DNA of 7,986 nucleotides from JANLQX01 sp043775075 (GCA_043775075.1 JAYVSS010000350.1:1-7986), one strand, 5' to 3'. Shown: positions 1 to 7,045, numbered from the stretch's first letter. The notes: generated from the sequence alone by a model not told the origin. Numbers and translations are program-made.

Positions 1-878
1 TCCAGGTCACCCAGTACAAGGACTCCAGCGCGCGGCTGGCTGCTCTGCAATCAGGGCAGAACGACTGGGATGGTTTCTCTGACGCCAGCACTGCGTCCAC
101 CCTGCGCAACGATCCCAACTTCGTGGTGGGTCAGTCCCCAACTGCCGGTCACCTCCAAGTCCACCTGCGCACCGACAAGGGACCGTTCGCCGCCGACAAG
201 CGTTTCCGCCAGGCATTGCTTCTCAGCCTCGATCGCCCCGGCGTCATCAAAGGTGTCGTTGATGGCTTTGGATCTCTCGGCAACGACAGCCCCATGTCCC
301 CTTCGTATGCCACCACGGACAAGACGGTCGCCCAGCGGGCCAAAGACATTGCCAAGGCCAAGGCCCTGATGGCCGCCGCCGGTAAGCCCGACGGCTTCGA
401 CGTCACCCTGTCCACCTGGGGACGTTCGGATATCAAGCTCCTCGCCCAGGTCGTCAAGCAGTCGGCTAAGGACATCGGCATCAATGTCACAATCGACATC
501 GCCGACGATGACGGCTCGGCGTACTACGACGACAAGCGTTCCCCGAGCTGGCTGAACTCGGACTTCGGGATCACCGAGTACGGCCACCGTGGCGTGCCCA
601 ACGTCTATCTCAACTCGGCCCTTATTACCAACGGCGTGTGGAACGCCGCCCACTGGTCAAACGCTGAATTCGACACTGCCGCCAAGGCGTACATGGCCTC
701 GGCCGACGTCGGCGTCCAGAAGGCGCAATCCAAGAAGGTCCAAGAAATCATGTTGGAAGAATCACCAGTTGGCTTCCTCTACTTCGGCAACGTTCTCGAC
801 GTTTCCAAGAAAGGGCTCACCGGGAACTACACCAATGGCATGAGCAACATCGAAACCACCAGGGCCAAGTTCGCGTAA
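1..878 (+). CDS. Family 5 extracellular solute-binding protein of a peptide/nickel-type ABC importer, C-terminal part
   Basis: The reading frame is open from the left edge (first whole codon at 3) to TAA at 876-878, giving 291 visible residues. Family members usually have 500-600, so about half is missing, including the signal peptide and lipobox. The visible part has the family layout. A stretch resembling the 'ALQSGxxD' segment comes first, then 'PFAADKRFRQALLLSLDR', the characteristic segment in which the product of an incomplete domain repacks and a helix begins at the FRQAL motif. A long alpha/beta C-terminal lobe follows and ends in RAKFA. The protein would capture a solute outside the membrane and deliver it to the permeases encoded just downstream. 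Ligands in this family include peptides, nickel, glutathione and oligosaccharides, and the visible residues do not decide between them. An ATG at 123 lies inside the domain and is not the true start. Confidence is high for family and low for substrate. Confidence 0.93.
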   Translation, partial: QVTQYKDSSARLAALQSGQNDWDGFSDASTASTLRNDPNFVVGQSPTAGHLQVHLRTDKGPFAADKRFRQALLLSLDRPGVIKGVVDGFGSLGNDSPMSPSYATTDKTVAQRAKDIAKAKALMAAAGKPDGFDVTLSTWGRSDIKLLAQVVKQSAKDIGINVTIDIADDDGSAYYDDKRSPSWLNSDFGITEYGHRGVPNVYLNSALITNGVWNAAHWSNAEFDTAAKAYMASADVGVQKAQSKKVQEIMLEESPVGFLYFGNVLDVSKKGLTGNYTNGMSNIETTRAKFA

Positions 879-897
879 CCGCGTTTCCTCGTACCTT

Positions 898-913
898 GCG
901 TTGACGTCAACGC
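898..913. promoter_or_regulatory. Perfect 16-bp palindrome, candidate operator
   Basis: The sequence GCGTTGACGTCAACGC equals its own reverse complement over all 16 bases. It lies 20 bp after the binding-protein stop and 10 bp before a strong hairpin. A perfect palindrome with a central CG is the shape bound by dimeric repressors such as LacI-type regulators. It has no loop, so it would fold poorly as an RNA hairpin. A regulatory role for the downstream permease genes is inference: no regulator gene is visible, and no second copy was noticed in the window. Confidence 0.35.
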
Positions 914-923
914 GCGGCATCAC

Positions 924-963
924 CCAGACGGCCCGGAGCAACCCAGTTGCACGGGCCGTCTGG
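924..963 (+). terminator. Compound stem-loop between binding-protein and permease genes (attenuator or mRNA-stabilising hairpin)
   Basis: Arms 924-935 (CCAGACGGCCCG) and 952-963 pair perfectly over 12 bp. Inside them, 938-942 (GCAAC) pairs with 946-950 (GTTGC) around a 3-nt loop, so the whole element is one long hairpin with a small internal bulge. Only CTTT follows, so it lacks the U-tract of a strong intrinsic terminator. Such hairpins after a binding-protein gene often cause partial termination or protect the upstream mRNA, giving more binding protein than permease. The pairing is seen directly; the function is inferred. Confidence 0.55.
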
Positions 964-1053
964 CTTTGCGATAGTTCCTGTCCTTCCCGGCACGGTACTC
1001 AGGCCAATGTCGGTTTCACCTGCCGCCCCCGGCATTAAAGCGAGCCTGCCTTC

Positions 1054-2007
1054 ATGAAGCGCTTTCTCCTCCGTCGCCTTGGTCTCGCTCTGGTGACCTT
1101 GTTCATGCTCACGTTCCTGGTCTTTTTCGCCACCCACCTCCTGCCCGGCGATGTCGCGAAAAAGATTCTTGGCCCCTTCGCCGACGCGCAATCGATCAAG
1201 GACCTCAACAAAGAACTTGGCACTGACCGACCAATACCGGTCCAGTACGTGAACTGGATATCGGACACGGTGCGCGGTGATCTCGGTCAATCGTATGTGT
1301 ACTCGGTACCGGTCACCGAAAAGATCCGTCCGGCCATCGGGCTGTCCGCCAAGCTCGGCTTACTGGCATTCGTACTCGTTGTTCCGGCCAGCATATTTGG
1401 CGGCATTGTGGCGGCGCTGAAACGAGGAAAACCGATCGACCGAATCATCACCATCGGCGGGCTTTCGGCAGCCGTTATTCCTGAGTTCGTATGGGCGGTG
1501 TTCTTCATCCTCATCTTTGGCGTGCGACTCAAGTGGCTCCCCGTTTCTGCCACCTCACCAGATGGGGCCGGAGTCTTTGAACAGTACAAACATCTTCTTC
1601 TCCCCGCCCTGTGCCTCGTCATGGTCCTCTTTGGATACATCGCCCGAATCACTCGAGCGGGAGTGATCGAAGCGCTCGACGCCGACTACACGCGAACCGC
1701 TCGTCTCAAGGGCCTCCCCAACCGCACCGTGGTGAATAAGCATGTGCTGCGCAATGCCCTGATGCCCACCATCGCGGTGACCGCCACCCAAGTCGGATAC
1801 CTCCTCGGTGGGCTTGTTGCCGTTGAGTTGGCGTTTAACTACAACGGGTTCGGTCTCCTGCTGCTCGAAAGCGTCCGTCAACGAGACTTCCCGCTGCTCC
1901 AGGCCTCCGTGCTTCTCGTCGGTGTGGTTTACGTACTCACGACTCTTCTCGCCGATGTGTCCTACACGCTTCTCAATCCCCGCATCCGACAGGCGATCAT
2001 CAAATGA
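1054..2007 (+). CDS. DppB-type ABC importer permease
   Basis: This encodes a 317-residue inner-membrane permease, one half of the translocation channel of a peptide/nickel-type importer. It begins MKRFLLRRL with a first membrane helix at about residues 9-29. A large extracytoplasmic region (about 30-98) includes the family signature around GDLGQSYVYSVPV. Five more helices lie at about 99-122, 131-158, 180-200, 236-262 and 283-305. The cytoplasmic EAA loop that docks on the ATPase is at about 206-226 (E206, A216, with the conserved glycine G220). The segment FNYNGFG followed by RDFPLLQA near 261-284 is typical of DppB. Length is normal for the family. An in-frame TAA at 1036-1038 rules out a longer protein. 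The upstream AGCGAG (1039-1044) is only a weak ribosome site. The stop overlaps the next gene as ATGA, indicating translational coupling. Substrate is unknown. Confidence 0.95.
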   Translation: MKRFLLRRLGLALVTLFMLTFLVFFATHLLPGDVAKKILGPFADAQSIKDLNKELGTDRPIPVQYVNWISDTVRGDLGQSYVYSVPVTEKIRPAIGLSAKLGLLAFVLVVPASIFGGIVAALKRGKPIDRIITIGGLSAAVIPEFVWAVFFILIFGVRLKWLPVSATSPDGAGVFEQYKHLLLPALCLVMVLFGYIARITRAGVIEALDADYTRTARLKGLPNRTVVNKHVLRNALMPTIAVTATQVGYLLGGLVAVELAFNYNGFGLLLLESVRQRDFPLLQASVLLVGVVYVLTTLLADVSYTLLNPRIRQAIIK

Positions 2008-2924
2008 GCACTATGGAACCCGCAACGGAAGCGGGCCAATCGGTGGCGTCCGCCGTCCTCGACGGTCGCACCCGGGCTAGGGAAGAAGCGCAGGCCCAAC
2101 GCCGCGAGCGAATCGCGCTGCTCCTCCGCAAGCCCTCATTTCTTATTGGAAGCGTTATCTCTTTGTTCTGGCTGGCCTGCGCCCTGTTCGGCACCACGAT
2201 TGCGCCACAGGACCCCTTCGTCCAAAACCCGTCCATCAAACTGCAGGAACCATCCTGGAAACACTGGTTTGGCACCGACAACTTGGGACGCGACGTGTTT
2301 AGTCGAGTCATCGTCGGCGCTCGACTGATCGTGCTCGTGGCCCTCGGCGCAACGATCGTTGCGGCCATCCTCGGCACCATCCTCGGACTCGTTGCTGGGT
2401 ACTACAAAGGAATGGTCGACGAAGTATTGATGCGCACCGCTGATGTTTTCATGGCTATTCCGACCATTGTGTTGGCGTTGCTCATCACGTCTTCGGTCAA
2501 TAGCAAGTCAATGTTCATCGTCATGTTCATCATTGCGTTGGTGTTCACACCGGTGATTGCCCGCACCGTTCGGGCCACGGCATTGGGAGAAACCGAGCTC
2601 GACTACGTCTCTGCCGCCCGACTCCGCACCGAGAAAACGCCGCATATCTTGTTCAAAGAAGTGCTGCCGAACATTCTTCCGTCGCTCCTCGTGGAGTTCA
2701 CGGTGAGGCTGGGATACGCCATCTTCGCCATCGCCACCCTTTCCTTCCTCGGCGCCGGAGCCAGCCCGGAATCTCCGGACTGGGGAACGCAGGTTGCCAC
2801 CCACAGAAACTTCCTCAACGGGCTGAACTGGTCCGCAACCGTCTTTCCCGCCCTGGCCATTGCCACCCTCTCCATCGGCGTCAACTTGCTCCAAGACGCA
2901 GTCACGGAAGCGTTCGACCGATGA
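2004..2924 (+). CDS. DppC-type ABC importer permease
   Basis: This 306-residue protein is the second permease and should pair with the DppB-type protein. A charged cytoplasmic N-terminus of about 45 residues, rich in Arg and Glu, precedes membrane helices at about 47-66, 106-130, 145-163, 169-187, 224-250 and 279-298. The family hallmark HWFGTDNLGRDVFSRV lies at residues 87-102. The EAA region is at about 196-223, with YVSAARL followed by LPN. In this loop the position normally held by the conserved glycine appears to be T209, and the usual His before the LPN segment is Glu (E219), both atypical. The length, helix pattern and LSFLGAGASPESPDWG segment (246-261) otherwise argue for a working permease. 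The gene overlaps both neighbours by ATGA, with GGAAG at 2906-2910 serving the next gene. An ATG at 2013 is a possible alternative start. Confidence 0.95.
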   Translation: MSTMEPATEAGQSVASAVLDGRTRAREEAQAQRRERIALLLRKPSFLIGSVISLFWLACALFGTTIAPQDPFVQNPSIKLQEPSWKHWFGTDNLGRDVFSRVIVGARLIVLVALGATIVAAILGTILGLVAGYYKGMVDEVLMRTADVFMAIPTIVLALLITSSVNSKSMFIVMFIIALVFTPVIARTVRATALGETELDYVSAARLRTEKTPHILFKEVLPNILPSLLVEFTVRLGYAIFAIATLSFLGAGASPESPDWGTQVATHRNFLNGLNWSATVFPALAIATLSIGVNLLQDAVTEAFDR

Positions 2925-4975
2925 ACACAACGTCTGACCAAACACCCACCCTGGAGTTCGATCGTGTTGAGGTCGCCTACACCGTGCGCGGCATCGACCG
3001 GCCGGTGCTTCGTGAGGTTTCATTCGCCGTGCAGCCGGGTGAGGCATACGGACTGGTCGGCGAGTCCGGTTGCGGAAAGTCGACGGCGGCCTATGCGGCC
3101 CTTCGGTATCTCCCTCGGAATGGGAAGATCACTGGCGGAGAAATTCGATTTGAGGGTCGAAATCTCGTTGAGATGTCGGCCGAAGAGGTGCGCAAACTCC
3201 GTAGTAGCGCGATGTCGATGGTGTATCAGAGCCCGATCGCCGCTTTGAATCCGTCGCTTCGGGTCGGGGGCCAGGTGGCCGAGGTATTTCGGATCGGTGG
3301 CGCGTCGAAGGGCGACGCCAGCCTCAAAGCCGAGGAGGCGTTGCGGCTTGTCCAAATCGCCGACGTCGGCAAAGTGATGCACCGCTATCCGCACGAGCTG
3401 TCCGGCGGCATGGCCCAGCGAGTGGTGATTGCCATGGCGCTGGCCAACAACCCCCGGCTCCTGATTCTCGACGAACCGACAACCGGGCTCGACGCCACCG
3501 TGGAGGCTGAGGTCCTTGACCTCGTACGCACGCTCCGCCAGGAGACGGGCACCTCGGTGCTTTTCATCAGTCACAATCTCGGCGTCATCCGCTCAATGTG
3601 CGATCGCGTAGGTGTGCTCTACGCCGGCCAACTGGTGGAGGAAGGCGACACCGTCCAGCTCTTGGGCGATCCGCACCACCCCTACACCGTTGGATTACTT
3701 CGGTGCATTCCCCGGGCCGGGCGGCGCAAAGACCTCCACCGACTTGACACCATTCCCGGCACGCTCCCGCCACTCGGCACGGTCATCAAGGGCTGCGTAT
3801 ATGTGGACCGATGCCCCATCGCTACGGAACAGTGTGCCAATGAGAAGCCACCCCTCGTCGAACTGACGAACGGCCAGCGAGCACGTTGCTTCCACACCGA
3901 CCTTGCGCCAACCATTCCACGCAATAGCGACACCACCGCCGTCGTCATCGAACAGCGGCTGGCGTCACCCGAAGAGGACTCGATCATCAAACTGAACGGC
4001 CTTTCCAAAACCTTTGGAAAGGACGACGCAACCGTACGCGTGCTTAGTGGTATCGCGTTCCAGTTGAAGGCCGGCGAGACGCTGGGATTGGTGGGCGAAT
4101 CGGGCTCCGGCAAGACCACACTGGCCAAGGTTCTTCTCGGTCTTACCGACCCCGATGGTGGAAGCGTCGTTGAACTCGATGGAAAGGCGCTGGGGGCCAC
4201 GCTCGACCAGCGTTCGGCGAAAGACGTTGGTGCCGTCCAGATCGTGTTCCAGAACCCTGACTCGGCCCTGAACCGCCGCCACGCCGTTCGTCGCATCGTC
4301 AGCCGTGCCGTCACCAAGTTGGCGGGCACGACCAAGGAGAAGGGACGTGAGCGGGCCGATCAACTCCTCACGGACATGCGCGTGGACGCCCGTCTGCACG
4401 CGGCCAAACCGGTCATGCTGTCCGGTGGACTGAAGCAGCGCGTCGCCATCGCTCGGGCCTTCGCCGGCAACCCGCGCCTCGTGGTGTGTGACGAACCAAC
4501 ATCGGCCCTCGACGTTTCCGTCCAGGCCGCGATCCTTAACCTGCTTGTCGACCTGCAGCGCACAGAAAACGTGAGCTATCTCTTCATCTCCCACGATCTT
4601 GGCGTCGTCCGGTATCTCTCCGATCGCATTGCCGTGCTCTATCTCGGACGCATCATGGAGCTCGGGCCGGCAGACAAGGTCTTCCAAGGGCCGCATCATC
4701 CGTATACCGAGGCGCTCGTTTCGTCGCTACCGTCGATCGATGGCGAAGCGACGCATCGCGTTCGTCTCGAAGGCGAAGTTCCGAGCGTGGCTAACCCACC
4801 GAGCGGATGCGTGCTCCATACTCGGTGCCCGCGCCGGGCGGACAGTGGCGTCGAAGAGTTGTGCGACACCGTTGAGCCAGAGCTTCTTGAAGTTGAACCA
4901 GGCCACCTGATGCGATGCCACATCTCGCTCGAACAACTCCGACGCATGCAAACCGCGGTTGAGGCACTCGTCTGA
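2921..4975 (+). CDS. Fused DppD-DppF-type ABC ATPase (two nucleotide-binding domains)
   Basis: This 684-residue cytoplasmic protein carries both ATPase domains that power the importer. In the first half are Walker A GESGCGKST (47-55), Q-loop Q103, signature LSGGMAQ (160-166), Walker B LLILDEPT (180-187, catalytic E185) and switch H218. In the second half are Walker A GESGSGKTT (392-400), Q444, signature LSGGLKQ (500-506), DEPT with E525, and H558. Both ATP sites look intact. Each half ends in the oligopeptide/dipeptide C-terminal extension (PHHPYT at 251-256 and 591-596) with four cysteines: C292, C298, C305, C323 and C630, C636, C648, C666. Such tetrads bind a [4Fe-4S] cluster in characterised Dpp-type ATPases, as I recall, so cluster binding is likely but inferred. 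A variable linker at about 330-352 joins the halves. The fused form is common in this family. It is the last gene of the importer unit, and a hairpin follows the stop. Confidence 0.96.
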   Translation: MNTTSDQTPTLEFDRVEVAYTVRGIDRPVLREVSFAVQPGEAYGLVGESGCGKSTAAYAALRYLPRNGKITGGEIRFEGRNLVEMSAEEVRKLRSSAMSMVYQSPIAALNPSLRVGGQVAEVFRIGGASKGDASLKAEEALRLVQIADVGKVMHRYPHELSGGMAQRVVIAMALANNPRLLILDEPTTGLDATVEAEVLDLVRTLRQETGTSVLFISHNLGVIRSMCDRVGVLYAGQLVEEGDTVQLLGDPHHPYTVGLLRCIPRAGRRKDLHRLDTIPGTLPPLGTVIKGCVYVDRCPIATEQCANEKPPLVELTNGQRARCFHTDLAPTIPRNSDTTAVVIEQRLASPEEDSIIKLNGLSKTFGKDDATVRVLSGIAFQLKAGETLGLVGESGSGKTTLAKVLLGLTDPDGGSVVELDGKALGATLDQRSAKDVGAVQIVFQNPDSALNRRHAVRRIVSRAVTKLAGTTKEKGRERADQLLTDMRVDARLHAAKPVMLSGGLKQRVAIARAFAGNPRLVVCDEPTSALDVSVQAAILNLLVDLQRTENVSYLFISHDLGVVRYLSDRIAVLYLGRIMELGPADKVFQGPHHPYTEALVSSLPSIDGEATHRVRLEGEVPSVANPPSGCVLHTRCPRRADSGVEELCDTVEPELLEVEPGHLMRCHISLEQLRRMQTAVEALV

Positions 4976-4978
4976 AAC

Positions 4979-5000
4979 CCGCTGGCCCGGCGGCCAGCGG
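4979..5000 (+). terminator. GC-rich stem-loop after the ATPase gene, probable end of the importer operon
   Basis: Arms 4979-4987 (CCGCTGGCC) and 4992-5000 (GGCCAGCGG) pair perfectly over 9 bp around the tetraloop CGGC, starting 4 nt after the ATPase stop codon. No U-tract follows (TCGAGAGCAG). It is therefore either a U-less terminator, as often proposed in high-GC bacteria, or a 3'-end stabilising hairpin. Its position fits the end of the importer transcript, leaving about 130 bp of leader for a separate rhodopsin transcript. Confidence 0.5.
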
Positions 5001-5120
5001 TCGAGAGCAGTCGAACATCCCATGGCAGAGCGCGCCCGCTGAGAGGACGCGTTACAACTAGATACTGCAGACATGAGAAGGTACTGTCCGGCCGATCTGA
5101 GCGACCGCTCAACATGCCCT

Positions 5121-5126
5121 AAAGGA
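5121..5126 (+). promoter_or_regulatory. Ribosome binding site that decides the rhodopsin start
   Basis: AAAGGA lies 6 nt before the ATG at 5133, a good match to the anti-Shine-Dalgarno sequence at normal spacing. The earlier in-frame ATG at 5073 has no such site, and the 20 residues it would add (rich in Arg, Pro, Cys) do not resemble a rhodopsin N-terminus. A second ATG at 5136 is adjacent, so the start could shift by one codon. Confidence 0.75.
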
Positions 5127-5132
5127 CCCACC

Positions 5133-5963
5133 ATGATGTACGCCAGTGCAATCGATGTGAAGAGTCTCAGCGCCACTCAATACGCGACGCTGTACAACTT
5201 GTTTTCGCTCGTTATCGCCGCGATGCTCTTCACCGCCATTTACCTTTTGTTTTCCCGGACCGGGGTGGCCACCGTCTATCGGAACGCGATCACGATTTCG
5301 GCCATGGTGTGCGGCATTGCCAGCTACCACTACTTCCGGATCTTCGAAAACTTCAAGGAGTCGTACCCGGCAGGGCCGACGACCGGTGCCGCCCACGCCC
5401 TCTCGAACGTGAAATTCAATGAGGGATACCGTTACGTGGACTGGTTGCTCACCGTCCCGCTTCTCTTGGTAGAAGCCGTAGCGGTTATGGGTCTCGCCCG
5501 CGTCGTGCAGAAGAAGCTTCTGACCAAGCTCGTACCGGCCGCCATCGCCATGATTGCTCTTGGCTATCCGGGCGAAATTTCCAACGCCACCGGACCTCGC
5601 GTCGTCTGGGGACTGCTGTCCACGATTCCGTTCGTGTACGTCGTCTACGTACTCTTCGTTGAGTTGACGAAGTCTCTGAACACGCAACCCGCCGAAGTGA
5701 AGCACACGATTCAAATGCTCAAGCTGATGATTCTGGGGCTGTGGGGCGTCTATCCAATCGCCTATCTCTTTCCCGTGTTCGGAGGAAAGTTCTTCAATGG
5801 CGCCGGCGGATTCGTCCTTCGACAGGGCGGCTATTCCATTGCTGACATCCTGGCGAAGGCTGGTTTCGCCCTGGTCATTCTGAAAATCGCGCGGATGAAG
5901 AGCGCCATCGACGATCCCACCTACGCCATCGGCCATCCGTCCTCCGCCTTAAACAACGCCTAA
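5133..5963 (+). CDS. Microbial rhodopsin, light-driven outward proton pump of the actinorhodopsin/xanthorhodopsin type
   Basis: This 276-residue protein has seven membrane helices at about 20-40, 49-73, 98-121, 130-149, 155-180, 190-215 and 232-256. Bound retinal would isomerise in light and drive proton export across the cytoplasmic membrane. Helix C reads RYVDWLLTVPLLLVE. It supplies R100, proton acceptor D103, T107, spectral tuning residue L111 (leucine, as in green-absorbing proteorhodopsin) and proton donor E114. Helix B has H66, matching the histidine that pairs with the acceptor in proteorhodopsin and xanthorhodopsin. Helix G has D238 and the Schiff-base lysine K242. In helix E, G160 (VVWGLLS) aligns with W138 of bacteriorhodopsin and G156 of xanthorhodopsin, so a carotenoid antenna could bind. 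These functions are inferred from aligned residues. No retinal-forming oxygenase or carotenoid gene lies nearby. A hairpin upstream and its own ribosome site suggest a separate transcript. Subfamily placement is tentative. Confidence 0.96.
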   Translation: MMYASAIDVKSLSATQYATLYNLFSLVIAAMLFTAIYLLFSRTGVATVYRNAITISAMVCGIASYHYFRIFENFKESYPAGPTTGAAHALSNVKFNEGYRYVDWLLTVPLLLVEAVAVMGLARVVQKKLLTKLVPAAIAMIALGYPGEISNATGPRVVWGLLSTIPFVYVVYVLFVELTKSLNTQPAEVKHTIQMLKLMILGLWGVYPIAYLFPVFGGKFFNGAGGFVLRQGGYSIADILAKAGFALVILKIARMKSAIDDPTYAIGHPSSALNNA

Positions 5964-5987
5964 CCGCGCCTAACCACGCATAACCAC
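5958..5987 (+). repeat. Three tandem decamers with TAA in all three frames, at the rhodopsin stop
   Basis: CGCCTAACCG (5958-5967), CGCCTAACCA (5968-5977) and CGCATAACCA (5978-5987) are head-to-tail 10-bp units differing at one or two positions. The first contains the rhodopsin stop. Because the unit is not a multiple of three, its TAA triplets at 5961, 5971 and 5981 fall in three different frames. The repeat is seen directly. It may block readthrough, arise from replication slippage, or be a binding site with one unit per helical turn; the sequence does not decide. Confidence 0.7.
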
Positions 5988-6046
5988 AGCGGCGATACGC
6001 CCCGGTGGAATCCCCGGATTCTCAGCACAACGTAGGTTTGTGCCAT

Positions 6047-7045
6047 ATGAAACCGATCCGCTGGGGTGTGCTGTCCACGTCGTCGTTTGCCGAGGAGAAG
6101 TTTCTTCCCGGCCTGCGTAAATCACCGATGATCGAGGTTGCGGCGGTGGCGTCCCGCGACCTCGATCGAGCCCACGAGTACGCCGCCCGCAACGAGATTC
6201 CGGTGGCCTACGGTTCCTATGAGGACTTACTAGCTGACCCGACGATCGACGTGATCTACAACCCCTTGCCCAACGATCTCCATGTCGAGTGGACCCGCCG
6301 GGCCGCGGAGGCGGGCAAACACGTCATGTGCGAGAAGCCCATGGGAATGAATGCCGCGGAGCTCGAAGTCCTGCTGCCCCTGACCTCGAAGGTCCACATC
6401 GCCGAGGCATTCATGGTGCGTTTCCATCCGCAGTGGACTGAGACCCGCAACATCGTGCGTTCCGGTTCGCTCGGCCGGGTCAGCCATATGCACGTGGCCT
6501 TCGGGTACAACAACACCGACGCCACGAACATCCGGAACATCGCGTCGTCGGGCGGCGGAGCGTTGTACGACATCGGGTGTTATGCCATCGTCGCTGCCCG
6601 TTGGTTCCTCGATGCCGAGCCAGTCCGGGTAGCCGCAGTGTGCACCATCGATCCGACATTTGGGACCGATCGGCTCACCAGCGCGCTTATGGATTTTGGT
6701 GACGGCCGCACGTGCACCTTCGCCGTGTCCACCCAGACTGTGTACCACCAGCGGGCGCACGTCTACGGCTCCACCGGTCGCCTCGAAATCACCATTCCGT
6801 TCAACCAACTCCTCGATGCGCCAATGGTGTATCTCACCCACGATGGTCAGTCGGTCGACGGACTCGACGCAACTCGTCACGAAGTTGCCACTTGTGATCA
6901 ATACACATCGCAAGGCGAGGCATTCTCGGCCCGAGTCCGGACCGAACAGCCCACCGACGGTCCGTTGCGCGACGCCATGGCCAACATGGCAATCATCGAC
7001 GCGATATTTCGTTCCGCCAACTCCGGCGCCTTCGAGGTGATCTAG
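6047..7045 (+). CDS. Gfo/Idh/MocA-family NAD(P)-dependent oxidoreductase
   Basis: This encodes a 332-residue soluble dehydrogenase, a normal length for the family. The N-terminal Rossmann fold starts at once with MKPIRWGVLSTSSFAEEKF, whose GVLSTS loop replaces the classical GxGxxG. This resembles the D-xylose dehydrogenase, glucose-fructose oxidoreductase and dihydrodiol dehydrogenase branch. The EKP motif (E96-K97-P98, after KHVMC) supplies the catalytic-type lysine. The C-terminal alpha/beta domain has GGGALYDIGCYAI at 169-181, with D175 and Y179 in the usual DxGxY active-site region. Members oxidise or reduce sugars, sugar derivatives or diols; the substrate here is unknown. ATG at 6047 was chosen because the Rossmann strand starts there. 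A GTG at 6005 would add 14 residues with no domain match. Ribosome sites are weak at both (AGG at 6034-6036 for the ATG). The gene is 83 bp after the rhodopsin, on the same strand. Co-transcription is possible but unsupported. Confidence 0.93.
   Translation: MKPIRWGVLSTSSFAEEKFLPGLRKSPMIEVAAVASRDLDRAHEYAARNEIPVAYGSYEDLLADPTIDVIYNPLPNDLHVEWTRRAAEAGKHVMCEKPMGMNAAELEVLLPLTSKVHIAEAFMVRFHPQWTETRNIVRSGSLGRVSHMHVAFGYNNTDATNIRNIASSGGGALYDIGCYAIVAARWFLDAEPVRVAAVCTIDPTFGTDRLTSALMDFGDGRTCTFAVSTQTVYHQRAHVYGSTGRLEITIPFNQLLDAPMVYLTHDGQSVDGLDATRHEVATCDQYTSQGEAFSARVRTEQPTDGPLRDAMANMAIIDAIFRSANSGAFEVI

Noticed and set aside
51..653. 200-codon minus-strand frame opposite the binding-protein gene
   Set aside because: The plus-strand frame carries a recognisable family 5 binding protein. 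The antisense product is low-complexity Gly/Val-rich sequence.
5038..5066. Possible promoter upstream of the rhodopsin, with GATACT as a -10 element
   Set aside because: The hexamer matches only 4 of 6 positions, and no acceptable -35 element lies 16-18 bp upstream. A promoter is expected in this leader but cannot be placed.
5073..5132. N-terminal extension of the rhodopsin from ATG 5073
   Set aside because: No ribosome site precedes it, and the 20 residues look unlike a rhodopsin N-terminus. AAAGGA before ATG 5133 is much better.
5109..5936. Long open frame (275 codons) antisense to the rhodopsin gene
   Set aside because: Its product is rich in charged and Gly/His residues with no recognisable domain. 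It mirrors the codon pattern of the rhodopsin, a common artefact in high-GC coding DNA.
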